From Hydractinia symbiolongicarpus (Eukaryota; Cnidaria; Hydrozoa; Anthoathecata; Hydractiniidae): 64,000 bases of DNA. Position 1 is the first letter of the stretch. Every line of letters starts with the position of its first letter. The DNA lies in NCBI RefSeq assembly GCF_029227915.1, contig NC_079881.1, positions 19,195,501-19,259,500 on the forward strand. The letters run 5' to 3'. The notes under the pieces are model-generated. The model ran no database searches. It saw only the letters and a list, made by a program, of their open reading frames with translations, and was not told the origin of the DNA. This document shows, one piece after another, positions 8,955-20,892 of this stretch. Position numbers and translations under genes: made by a program.

Positions 8955-11241
8955 ATGAGAAAAGTAGTTAAAAAAGGTAAGTTGATTTTTTCTTCAATTA
9001 ACTTCATCTTCACTAGACTACGTATGAAAAGTAATAAGGTTTGCTTTTTTTATTATTAGCACAACTAAAACGAGTGGATGATACTCCCAATGGTTCACCA
9101 CCTATAAATGTACCTGACACAGGTAACTTTTTTCATTTATTCATATCTATCAAACTGTTAGAAAACCTTTGCATTGTACAAATATTTTGATGAGTTGTGA
9201 ATTTTTTCATTCTAACACAACCAAAACAGGTAGACAAAACTTTCAATGATTTATCTATTCAACAGCTAGCATATAAATACTACCTTTCCCTCTTCATGAA
9301 ATTTGTTACTTGCCTTTAGAACAAAGTTCACCCAAGAAACGAGCATCGACATCTTCAATTTCAGATAGTCCATTAACTCCAAGCAAAAGACTTTTCACCA
9401 ATGTATCTTTCCCTTATTCACCCTCAGCACCATCAACTGCTATTGGTAAGTGAATAAGTCTGATACATATTTGCTTAGCATAATGATTTACTTTATTGTA
9501 GAGAAATTTTAGCGGATATGTTTCCAACTGCTAAAAATTGATTCTATGATGCGTGATTTTTTTTATAAGCAACTTAGGATTTTGATAAGAACTCAAGTTG
9601 CTTACTTTTTGACCAATTTTTGTATCTCAAGTTGCTTAATGGTTGCTTATTTTTCTTGATAAACTTTTCGGTGTTATAATAAAGAAAAGAAAAATTGCAA
9701 TCAGGCTTAATTTACTGGTAGTTTTTTAAAGGGAAATACAAGGAAAAGGCACAATTTCGGCCCACGAAGACGAAAATAGTGCGTTTCTCTTGGGCTTTGA
9801 ATTATTCATGTGCAATACTAATTTAGACAGTTGCTTATGTTTGGAATTGTCAAGAACTGAAGTTGCTTAATACTTTTTGAAATCAAGTTCAGTTGCCCAT
9901 AAACGAGTTGCTTATAAAAAACAAAATTGTATCTGAAAAAATCTTGAAACAATACTGCAATAATCTCAAGGTACATATTGAGAAAAATTTTACACACAGA
10001 TGAAGTTGACGATTCTCTGTATTCTGTGAATAAAAAATCCCTGATTCTGTACAAGCAAACTAATCCTGTATAATGCTCCTCTTTTTTAGACATAACTGGC
10101 TTTGTCGCATCGTTTTCACCCATCAAACAAAACCAACAGAAAACCCGTGATTACTTTTTCATTTTCATCAAAAGTGGTCCTACGGACTTCAAGAAAATTT
10201 TGGTTAGCAACCACAAAAATATCAAAATCATTAGACAGAAAATATTGGATGCTTTTCATGACAAAACTCCAATATTACTTGCGAAACTTGTACCTAGCAA
10301 AGATCTTTTCTTCTTCAATGCATACTCGGTCATCTCACCAGCATCAGATGCCATTGGCTTTGATTTGAACGATGCTGATGCAGTGCGTTTAGCTGATATA
10401 GATGATGATGGTTTAGTGACATCAGTTGTTGGTCAAATAAAATTCACTTCAGAAGAAACATGTCAAGTGTACACGAAGCAGGGTAAAAATCGCCAGGATA
10501 GAATGAGATAGGGCATCTTTAGTGATGGTACGAGAGCATTGAAGATCACTATTAGGGCTGATTTATTGGAAATTGTTAAGGAATTCCAATTGATTCAAAT
10601 AGCAAATGCGTCAACCAAGACCTTCAATGAAGAGCTGGTTCTTACAACCAAATTATTCGACAATCATTTGCTTTTTAACAGAAGCGTTGGATGTACAATT
10701 TGATGAGTCTGTAGCGCAAAAAGATTCTACAGCAACACCGCCTAAGGAAATGATCGTATGTTGTCCCGTTATTGAGAGTATTGTCGTGAAAACCTTCTTA
10801 CAATGCAAAATATGTAAGGGAAAAGTAGATATTCGTCCAGGAACTGGTTTGGCAACCTGCACCAATGTTTACTGTGGTCGAGATTTCTCAGTCACTCATT
10901 TAAAGCAGCAACCGAACTGCTGCCAAATATGTGTTGTTTTGGATATGCGTAACGAATATGTTGTTTTAACCGTAACTGCTTACAGAGAAGTCCTTGAAGA
11001 ATATTTCGGCGAAGAAATTGCGGATGAGGTGAAACTGCGATCCGATTTGTTGAATCTCACAGATGTTGCTTTTGTTATCACCAAAGGTCAAAAAGTTAGC
11101 AAAATGACCATGCATAAACTATTCGAAGATGATTCCACTATGGCTTTTTTTTTGTACTACTTGTGTTATTATTACCGTAGGACTGTGAAAACTGCTTATT
11201 TCATGCTATATATGTACCAATTTGTCAGTTGTAGAAATTGA
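8955..11241 (+). pseudogene. RPA70-like single-stranded-DNA-binding protein of the Helitron, four exons
   Basis: Exons 8955-8976, 9060-9122, 9320-9445 and 10090 onward have GT-AG borders that all keep phase 1 (GTAAGT/TTAG, GTAACT/TTTAG, GTAAGT/TTTAG). Exons 2-3 encode a basic Ser/Pro-rich linker (SSPKKRAS). Exon 4 encodes OB folds like the RPA large subunit (DITGFVASFSP, DYFFIFIKSG, SDGTRALKITI) and then a zinc ribbon (CKICKG...CTNVYCGRDF...CCQIC). RPA-like proteins are known in some plant and animal Helitrons and probably coat the displaced strand. A TAG stop at 10509-10511 and a frameshift around 10650-10690 break it, and the C-terminus from about 11143 is not trustworthy. Same strand and order as Rep and the helicase, so I read it as the third gene of the element. 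Confidence 0.72.
9559..9921. mobile_element. MITE-like repeat in intron 3 of the RPA-like gene
   Basis: A perfect 16-bp inverted repeat (TTTTTTATAAGCAACT at 9559-9574, complement at 9906-9921) bounds 363 bases. The word AAGTTGCTTA recurs inside in both orientations. No coding capacity. TA dinucleotides at the ends would fit a Tc1/mariner-type target site, but this is not proven. Confidence 0.6.
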
Positions 11242-11901
11242 GCTGATTTGAGAAATCATGATCCAACACTTCGTTTCTCGTTAATTTTCTATTACAGCTT
11301 TTATATGAAAACTCTTTTTATATCATGTTGATAGCTGGTCTAACACATAAAGATCAAACACTTTTTTGCTCTCTATTTTTTGTTATTATTTTGATAGGTA
11401 TGTGACTTTTCTTTATTTTCACATTGTAAATATTTACTTTAAAAACAAAAAGTACGTTTGGTTTTGTTATACCATGCTTCGTCAATTTCCAATGCTGAAA
11501 AGTAACTACGCAATGTGGCCTCTTCCCGCGCATTATATTCTGTTTTTTCATGGCCAAAAATTTTCCAATGAAAAGTAAACCTGCCCTAGCCGTACTGAAC
11601 GATGAAAAAATGAATTTCGCGGTATTGCAAATTGGTCACCTATCGTAGCGTACCACTTTTCCAAGTGCTGCGCATATGCAAGCTTTGCAGAAAATAAGAT
11701 AAGTTCTTGCATAGAAAGTATGGAACCAGCAGCATATTCAACTGATTCAGGTATACAAATAGGTTGAAAGGCAGTCAATAATAAATATCTGTAATATATA
11801 TACATATAAATTGGCCTTCAACAAAAGTGATGATATATATGACCATTCGCAAGAAAACTTATTTATTTGAACTAAAAAATTGATGCACGCAGCGGTCGCA
11901 C
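11242..11901. other. Non-coding stretch after the RPA-like gene
   Basis: No convincing gene. Short open frames on both strands have no recognisable motif. Probably the 3' flank of the Helitron coding region. Confidence 0.4.
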
Positions 11902-11921
11902 CAGTGTGGACACTGCCCTAG
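11902..11921 (+). other. Candidate Helitron 3' terminus (hairpin plus CTAG)
   Basis: A short perfect hairpin CAGTGT-GG-ACACTG at 11902-11915 is followed two bases later by CTAG (11918-11921) and then T. Helitrons end in CTRR shortly after a hairpin and insert between A and T. The stem is short and the spacing tighter than usual, so this is only a candidate end for the element that starts before 3548. Confidence 0.25.
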
Positions 11922-14900
11922 TGTAAAATTATAGGTTAGTATAATAATGGAGATTAGGATTTTGTATTTAAATGAATTTTGTATAAGAATTAGTATTCTA
12001 GGTGCATTTATACCTCTACTTATTCCACGTCTGCTTTAAAGCCAAGACTTTCCAGGTTATTGGAAGCTCGGGTTCCTAGTGACAGAAATCTTTGAATCAC
12101 ACTTTAGACATGATGACGCACATGCCTTTAGGTATTGCCAACGTTACCACGTCAAATTAATAACAAATTAATTAATTTATATTTCCATTTGAACATTCTT
12201 TTCAAAGACAGATAAAATCCTTTGGTCAATCTTTAAAGCCGAAAATAATTTGTTTATGTGAAATTACACGTCTTCGCCACAACTTGTAGGTTTGTAGTTT
12301 AGGTGTTTCCTTTTCAACTAGCAGTAGAAAAATAGGAGAACATTTTAAAAAATACATTTAATAAATTCAAAAATGCATTAACGCATTTAAAGAGTAGAAA
12401 GCAAATATACTGCGATTTGACAATAACAAATCAAAGTGAGAATGCGCAATTATCACTCATAAAACAGAGACTGTGAGTCGATGTAAACTAAAGATTGGCA
12501 ACACTTCCCACCATGACCATGACAACAACATCAAAGTCGATTTTTAAGTTCAAGAGTAAAAAGTAAATACATAATTTAAATTGGCATTAAATCAAAACAA
12601 AGATGTTCATTTATCACATACAAAAAACACGGGCTGGAATAATTTACCAGATCACCTTGCACAGAGTAAGCTAAGCATTGCCATGAGAAGAGTAAATGCT
12701 GACTGAGGATAATGTACTTTTCCTGAATTGCAGAGTTCTGTCGTACAACAAGTAGACTAAAAACGAAAAATAATAAGTTGTCAATGCAATTTTTGTTCTG
12801 TCTAAACTTGTATAAGTAACTTAGAGAAGTTTGCACAGAATTTATTTGCTCTTTCGCTGCAAATTAAAATTTTGATAATGTCATAATTTTTTTTCAACGT
12901 GTTGTGACAGAAAGAATAGATCGAAGGGGAAACAAAGCGTTGAGCAACACACAGTAAAGCAACCTACCTTGCATGAAAGTTCTACTCCGGGTTCTGTATG
13001 AAAGATTTGGGAACACACACGCTACAATTCGACTTTGTAGAGCACAGTCTTGTTTCGCCATGTAATGTTGTTTTCTTGTTATTCTTATGCCACTCAAAAA
13101 GAAAGTTCACGGTCGCACACTTTGCATTCGTCGATGAAAAAGGGCATGGTTTTTCAATCACTGGTCTTGAGAATGCCGGCAACACTTCGTCAGTTTCTTC
13201 TTTGACAACTTTGTTACTTGAGTAGCATTTTAATGATGCTTTAAAACAAAAAAGAATGGAGAAGTTAATAGGGTTTGGAGACGGTTTAAGTAGAATCTCC
13301 ATCTTCAGTGTTACTGAATAATGTGGTTTTTAATAACCAGGCCATTCAAGGGTCGAAATACTGGAAATTACAACCACAATATGGACAACCTATTAATTAA
13401 TGAATAATCACTTTTTATGATTTGCTACTTTTTTTAATGGTATTCTCCTAAAATTTAACACTCTTTTTGTTGGTGAAATAAGTTAGGTCTGCAACAACAT
13501 CACATAACAATAAAGTTTATTTTGATGAGAAAGCAAAGACAACTCGGGCAACGACTATATGTGTTAAAGAAGCCATAGTGAATAACTTTAAGAAGGTAAT
13601 TACTACCCCTAAAAGACTTTAAACTCATTATTGTTGCCTCAAATTGCTTTCTATGTAACAAATTGATGTGTTTCTGTGCAAAATTTGGAATAAAATAGCT
13701 AGCTAGGTGTCAAAAAAGACGTTTAAAGTTTCTTTTACTAGAAAACATGATTTAAAAGCGCAGGAAAGTGCTAAAACAAAACAATTATGGATATAAAATA
13801 TTTTTCTATGTTATTTTTAGTTATACTTTTAGGTGTCCAAGATTAGTAAGAATTTTTTTATTTGTCCTCAGCGCTTAGAAATGTTTTCGCCACATAGCTC
13901 GACTTTCGTGTAAGTCATTAAAATCAAAAATCAACAGATCGTTTTGTATCTCTTTAATAATAGCCGTATTCTGTTTAAAAGGGTTGCGCGGTAGCTAGCC
14001 GAAACAGCCATCACTTTTTTGTGAGTTACTTTCGCCAAACTTATTTTTGGTAAGCTGCAACTGTGGCCAATCTAGCTATCTAGCTACCTCTGGCTAAAAA
14101 GTGAAAGTGGCCAAATACAGTTCGCTGCAGCCAAATTTAATATCTTTCTTATTCTAAATGCTGTTTGTTATATACACCTTACCCTAAAGGCCTTTGATTG
14201 TTTGTTTATTGTTTAGCGGCAGCGTGTAGGATTTGTTTGTTTTTTTTACTAACAATCAACAAGACTTATTCCGCAAAAAAAAATTGCTGAGCAATTTTTT
14301 TAACTTGGTGGAGTATCGATGAGCTCTTTCCTGTGTTTTCGTTTCAACCAGAGTTACCACGGAAAGTTATTTTGCAAAATAAACTAACATGAACGGATTA
14401 TTTTTGCTATGACAGTGTAACAACTGGTTGTAAACTGTGTTTTTATATCAGCTAAAGTTGCGAAAAATTATTTTTAAATATAGCTATAACACCTGAAATT
14501 TAATGGTGCGTGCTCTTCATTCGATTTACGACATACTGCATACCTGTATTAAAGCGTTTCACTGGGCGTTGAATTCTAAATCTTATAGTTCTTTGTGGCT
14601 CAACCTTTCGACGCCTGGTTCTCTGCTAGTCCACACTTACATAGATATCGACTTATACTTCTTCAAAACAAAGAAAAATAGGGGTTAAGAAAGTTTTTAC
14701 TACCATAATTAAGAAAGTTAGAAGAATTTTTTTAAAGTTTAACTTACTATGTGGTCTGCAAAAAAAAAAAATTTTGCCACAACTTGTAAAAAAATCCCTG
14801 TTGCATCAAAGACAACAAATATTTTTGAGATAAATTAGCACATAAAGTCTAGTGTTTTTACACAAAAACCATTTTTATTTATACTTAGACAAATAACTTT

Positions 14901-15124
14901 TATTGCGCTTCCTGGATCTTTTTCAGAAAGAGTACAGGGTATGGGGTTTCGAGTAACAAAGACCTTTGTCGCCGCAGTGAAAAATTGTGCGAACAAACTA
15001 AACTTACATGCGAGATTTTCACAAAAAAACAAAACAAATAAACCAACAAACACATGCAACAAGCACTTCATTTGCTCTAGCTATCTTTATAACTTCTAAT
15101 AACGAGGAATTATTAAGGATTTGC
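11922..15124. other. Gene-poor stretch
   Basis: About 3.2 kb with no gene I can support. A minus-strand frame at 12982-13302 begins after a plausible acceptor and contains a Cys-containing run (KSNCSVCVPKSF), but has no recognised domain. Around 13960-14130 a few GTGGCC and TAGCT repeats may be a worn MITE. Long T and A runs are common. Confidence 0.4.
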
Positions 15125-17600
15125 TTACATTTTTTTTTCGATGACTTTGATCTTGCCTGTCCATGAGAAGCAATTATATTGATATTTTATCTTTATTCCT
15201 ATAATTGCAACACTCCACCTCAGTGGAAAAATAAAAATTACAAATATTTCTTTTGTAAGTCCAGTTTTACACTTTAACTGTCTTTCTATCAAGCGCTTCT
15301 TGTGAGTAATGATATGTTTTTTTAACATAACAGGATCCTTCTGTTTGAACAGTTCCTTAACATTGCCGTATTTCTTAATACCTTTACATTTTCTCAACAG
15401 TTGAAAATATGTTCCATAGTGTCCGAAATACTACATCATGAACATATAGCACTCTTAGTCGTATCTTTGATTATGTACCGTATACTATATTAAACGTTGA
15501 TTTAGCTGTACCAAGGACACTCTTTCTATCCAACTCTCTTTTGTTTCTTATTTCTTTAAGGTTCTTTGCAACTTGGATGTATTGTTCTTCTCAATTCTTT
15601 ATCAAACAAATGTCTTTATTTTTTTTGTTTCCATGCGTATTTTGTAATTTGTCGTGTTTGTGGAATCGTTGTGTTCCTACATTTGACAATTTCTTTAATT
15701 TCAGAACACCAGCAGCTTAGAATTTTTTCGTATATTTGTCGAAGGAGTATACATGTTGCTATCCTGAGTTTATTCGATGTTAGTAAGTTGTGTAAACAGT
15801 GGAACTTTTTGTACTGCGCATTTATTTCAACAGTCCATATTCAAATGTCATATACCAACATATGGTATGCTTTCTGGAATATTGTATAATTTAAAGAGAA
15901 TTCCCTTTTGTATAGCTTTTAATTGTGCCATGTTATTGGTTGATATAATTATTCCAGGTTTTTATACTAACCAGTACAACAAGCAGCACAATAACTGTGT
16001 ACGGTTTGTTGACAACATTATTAATCATGTCTTGAAATTATGGCTTTCTAATGTAGTGATAGTAAGGTGCTTTATTGATGCGTGTAAGCAATAGGTAGCA
16101 TTATATTTGGCGTTCGAGGTTATGATATCACCCTTGAAGTTGCAAGTGACTGCTAAGTTTATTTCACCTTTTTAGAATTTCATGGAAAGGTCTATTTCTT
16201 TACTATTGAATCTTGTCATTTAATGGATGCTTTTTTTTCCAACTGAAAGTCTATTATTTCTCTTCTTTAAGTTGTCCACGTACGTTATCGGTTTTATTTC
16301 TATCTTCGACTCGTACGTCGGAGTTTTTCACGTCTTTATCTCTGGCATTCCGTACTAAGGCGATATAGAGTGGATCCATAAATCATTATTTTACTGACGA
16401 TTAGTGAGACAGTTGTACCGATAGGTGTTCCTACATTAAGAAATAAAATTTTCGGCGGAAACACTCTCGGACACAATTTTTAATTTCAGCGGAAAAACTT
16501 TCGGACAAGATATATAAAGTCACAAATGTATGGATAAGCCTTTTGAACGAATTTTAACCAAATTTCAAAAGTAATGATTACGGGAAATGACACAAAAAGC
16601 AGGCTAGAATCATTTATAGTGTACATATATTTAATTAAGATCTAAAAGGGTCATCAGGATCCAACTTTAAAGATAGATCCTCAACCAAATGTAAAAATAA
16701 AAAAATAAATTAGTCGAAGAACTACAGTTTTAATTGATTTTTTGGTTACCCTATATATAATTTCTATGCACTGGTTGTTTTTTAAAAGAAGTAGAAAACC
16801 CAAAATTTTCGAACAAAAAAACTTTCGGCAGACACGAATTTCGGACGGTAAGATTTTCGGACAAAAAAAAATCCAAAAGTTTTCCGGGCCAAAAATTTAC
16901 AAGGTTATTGTTTACTTCATGTATCAAATTCGCCTTATTGCTTGGTATCTTTGTTTTTCAGTTCAATGACACAGTCATCCAGCCATAATTTATCAAAGCA
17001 CTTTTTGACGTCACAAGAAAATATATAAAGAGTTATCTTATATTACGTGCATTCGTCAATGACAACTCGTAAAGTGAATAGATAATCATCTATACCTCCG
17101 TTTATTATACTTCCGCACTGATAAAGAGAAAGTGCGTCGTTTGCAATGTTTAAATTTCTGTGATATATCATTCTCATAATAATCTTACTGATGATTTATT
17201 TTTTTAAATTGCATTGATCTTCATACTTTACCAGCTACTAGGGATTTCTTGTAGCAGTACTATTTCGTTCGTTGAGTTACATTAACAGTGTAGTTCTTCA
17301 ATGCCATACATATCATTGGGATTTCTTCCTTTTTTAAGTCTTTATTGTTTTATTTAATTCTTAACGTTTCATGCTTTTTCGTCAGCATCGCACTCTTTCT
17401 CAACGTGTCAACTTAATCAGTGACTGAATTTTCTTTCTGTTGGTGGTAATTATTTTGCGGCTTACGTGCTTCCAACAATTCCTTGAACCATTTTCATATA
17501 TTTGTTGGACTTCGTGTTGTTCCTCTTTAACAATTGCTTTATTGTCCCACACAGCGACATTTCCTTATCTATATAATAATACGCTTGTGTGAGTAACGAT
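15125..17600 (-). pseudogene. Heavily decayed LINE-type reverse transcriptase
   Basis: Read on the minus strand, the piece near 17045-16950 gives DVKKCFDKLWLDDCVIEL, which matches reverse-transcriptase motif A of LINE-type elements (the KCFDKLWL pattern). Upstream (17560-17260) a coding-like run GNVAVWDNKAIVKEEQ precedes it. Downstream the frame shifts repeatedly, and the 15397-15125 end (KYGNVKELFKQKDPVMLKKH) resembles the helical tail seen at LINE C-termini. A MITE-like repeat interrupts it at 16446-16898. No continuous reading frame survives and the clade cannot be told. Confidence 0.38.
16446..16898. mobile_element. MITE-like element with TTTCGGAC words, nested in the decayed RT
   Basis: The left end AAATTTTCGGCGGAAAC and the complement of the right end AAATTTTTGGCCCGGAAAA form imperfect terminal inverted repeats around 453 bases. 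TTTCGGAC-like words recur inside. No coding capacity. The similarity between the ends is about three quarters by eye. Confidence 0.45.
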
Positions 17601-19553
17601 GTGAGTCCACGACACGCAAAGTACGGATCACTTTTTTATGACGTGGCGTTACGCTAAAATTTACCAAGTAAAAAAACCCGCAAATCAGGGGGTTACTATT
17701 TAAATGTTTAATTCTCTTTTCTTATTACCTTAAAGAATAAAACTCTTTTTCTTTATTATATTAAAGCTAATTTTTATTTTATTCTCAAATGTTTTTATTT
17801 GTTTCTTAGTTTATCAACTGAAGAAAGAAAACCGAAGCGAAGAAGGTTGTCTGTTTTTCAAAGTAATCCTGAAAAAAGTTATTTCAAACAATGTTTACTC
17901 ATCATGAGGTTAGGTTAAAGGTTATTTGTTTCTTCTATATTTTCAATTTTTGTGTTCTGGGACCGAGGTTGTATCGCATTTGAATATGAATGTAATTCAA
18001 ATTTCAAATGTAAAAAACACAACTCTTGTTGTAAAGCGACTGTTGTTGTCGAGCGAGAATAAAAAAAAGTTTATGTTGTGGTCATGTGGTCAGAAATATT
18101 TGTTATAAAGAAGAAAAACGTACGATGATATACCGTCAAAAAGAGAACTGATTGGAAATGTATCAGAAAATTGTAGGTGGCTATACATTTTCAATTTTTT
18201 TTCTTTAGGATGAAGCGAAGATTAGTAATCGAAGTAAAAAACTGATTGGACTTTCATCCAGAGAACGCTAGCTAGCGGCCTACTGAGAAAGCGAAAGAAA
18301 ACCAGGTGCGTTGTTTAGATTATCTGGTAGAGAAATGAATTTAGTTGAATAACGATATTTAAGCCGTTTACACTTTCAAAGCTAAACTTTCCCTTAAATA
18401 TGAAGTGAAATATGTCTTGCGCCTGAACATATTCTTTTTCGTAAGAATATACCCAGGGTCAGTTAAGAATATCTTAAGAATATGTCCTACCTCGATTGTT
18501 TGTTATAAGTATAAAAATAATTTTCCAATGGCTATAGCAAGCTTTATTTTATTAAGGCATTATATTTTCAGGACTTGGACATGGTAAGAATATATTCAGA
18601 ATAATGAGGATATTAATTGTCAAAAAGTTAAGAACATTAAGGCTGAAACGGAATAATTCTTATAAAATACACGGTGCATTCATAGAGAAGAATTGAAAAA
18701 CTGTAACTGTATTTTTTCCGTTGTTACTGTTTTTAACACTACAAACTGTGTAATTCAGTGTTGATACCGTTATATAATAACTCAACCTGAATCCTCAACT
18801 TTAATCAATGTTTACATCTGTTACGTTACAACGGTTTGAAATATATTTGATTTTTAAATTCCAAAAAACGCTGCATTGTTATCTCCTTCGATTTTATGCG
18901 TGATTTCCTTGATTATAAGTTTGGGTCTGTTCATTGAATATTTCGGTAGATATACAATATGCCAAATGATTAAGTTTTTATATTTCTCTTTTATGTGTTT
19001 TAACTATTAATTTCTTATATTTTGAGTTCTGGAATAGCAAAGCAAGTATATAGTTTTAGCGTATTTCGCTTTTTTATAAACGGTTGTTAGACATCTTTGA
19101 TTTTGTTGGACATTTTCCATTTTTATTTTACAATTTTATTTATTTACTTATTTTTTTGATGCACATGCGCATATTTTTAGACGTTTTGTTTCAGCGGTTA
19201 TACGCATAGAATAATGCAGATTGTGAGCAACCTCGATCCCAATGCATTTTTTTTATCTTTCTGCCATCCCGTTAAAAAAAAAACAAAGAGCCTTGGGTCG
19301 AGGTTGAAATGTGAGTTTTGAAAATTCAAATAGCTGTGTTGTATGTTTTTGTTTGGTATCCCTTACATCGGTTTAATGAGAGATTCAATAGATTCTTCCA
19401 CGGCTGTATGCAATAGACTGATTATCTGATTTTGGTATGACGTGTTACAAACTGTAATAACTTTATTTGTATAACTGGGAAAAATATGTTGGATTTTTTA
19501 AATGTCTGATATACTTTTTTCCCTGTTGTACTTCTGGCATGGCAAAGCAAGTA
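17601..19553. other. Gene-poor stretch
   Basis: No supportable gene. A sequence at 17568 (TCTATATAATAATACG) resembles the 5' end of the mini-Helitron at 46282, but no hairpin-CTRR end could be matched. A 21-base motif near 19026 (a TCTGG...GCAAAGCAAGTA word) recurs directly before the DIRS left repeat near 19533. Confidence 0.35.
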
Positions 19554-19642
19554 CAATTTCATTTCATGAAATCTCCGCCGAGCTAATACTGGATATCCCC
19601 CATCTCGCAATAAATCTAGAGGTCATAGCCTCAACCACCTCT
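19554..19642 (+). repeat. DIRS left inverted terminal repeat
   Basis: Eighty-nine bases match the reverse complement of 23845-23933 with one visible difference (CTGGATA versus CTGAATA). It contains the small palindrome ATTTCATGAAAT. Confidence 0.88.
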
Positions 19643-19913
19643 TATTCCGATCTCGCTAAAAAGGTCAAGACGTGCAAACAAACAAGTGAGTATTTTAAAA
19701 ATAAGAATCTGGGTTTATCACCCAACGATTTATTAAAACAATAGCACAAACAATGTTAATAAGTGTTTCTCCTTCAGTGTGATAGTGTTCTGATAAGAGT
19801 TTATTTTCGTGTTTATGAATTTCTTTCTAAAGTTGGTGATACTACCAAGACAAACAAACCACTAAACAGTGTGTATCGAACGAGCTCCCACAAGAGGAGA
19901 CAATAAATAAGCC

Positions 19914-20892
19914 ATGTTTTCTCGTCTTTCTCGTAGAATAACGGAGACCGAATCGCATGCACAAGTCGATACGGTCAATACACAAGCCACCCAACAGAGT
20001 GTGCCTACAAACGAGCTCCCACAAGAGCAGACAGTAAACGAACTGTCAACAGACACAGAGGAGAACTGTGAGCCACCCTCCAAGAAGATTTGAGTTAGAT
20101 GTTGTGCCACAAAATAGTTGGCAAATTCAGCAAGACTTAGCTGACTATGCAAATAAATACATGGATATTTTTCAACCAAATGTAGCCCTCGAGGAAGGGA
20201 TTTTATTTGACAACCCAGTACCGGGAAATGTTCAGAACGAAAAGTTGCTTGATGTGCACTTAAAAGAACTTCTTCTCGAGCAAGATAAGAAGATAACGCT
20301 TAATCAAGACCGCATGGTCACAAACATTCAACAGCGAATAAGCTTTACTATGGGGCCACTGTGTCGCCTTTGGTCACTCATAGAGGGAGAGAAGACTTTC
20401 TTATCAAGCTCGCCAGACGTCGACCAAAATCAACTTGAAAGTATTAACATGATGTCTCAATTATTTGATCAAACTATCCTACTTCTAGGACAGGCATACA
20501 ATTCTTGCTCCTATTTGAGAAGGTTCAATGTGCTGATATCTTTCATACCAGATAAAAAGAAAGTAGAGAGTATGTTAAAGGACATGTCATCAAGTTTTGT
20601 GCCCTCTGAGAAAACTGAACCAGCTTTGTTTGGTCCTACATATGAAGACATGGTGTCAAAATTTCTTTCGTCAAAGAACAAATCGAAAGAACTATTTACT
20701 TCATTCAAAAAGAATAGTAGCAGAGGAACACATTCTGCCAGCCGACCCTTTTCAAGAGGCCCTCTATTTCAAACCAGAGGTAGGGGGCGAGGTTTCTTCA
20801 CCGCAGCTGGTAAAAACTACAACAACCGTGGATCTAACCGGGGAAGCAACAGAGGAAGCAGAGGTATGTTTCAATTCAATATTAGAGGTGCC
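19914..20892 (+). pseudogene. DIRS Gag, probably with an early frameshift
   Basis: A frame from ATG 19914 encodes a Gln/Thr/Glu-rich start (MFSRLSRRITETESHAQ) and stops at about 20092. The next frame, open from 20068, continues with FELDVVPQNSWQ and the Gag body, so a one-base slip near 20085 seems to separate them. The body has predicted helices around LLLEQDKKITLNQDRM and ends in an RGG-rich nucleic-acid-binding tail (RGRGRGFF, NNRGSNRGSNRGSRG). The Gag frame has no stop until 22329, but its sequence from about 20893 is only the shadow of the RT frame. Gag would form the particle and bind the RNA template. Confidence 0.7.

Noticed and set aside
10653-10865. Minus-strand frame opposite the RPA-like zinc ribbon
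   Set aside because: Shadow of the plus-strand coding sequence, no motif of its own.
17568-17660. Possible second mini-Helitron starting TCTATATAATAATACG
   Set aside because: Only the first ~16 bases match; no hairpin-CTRR end could be paired with it.
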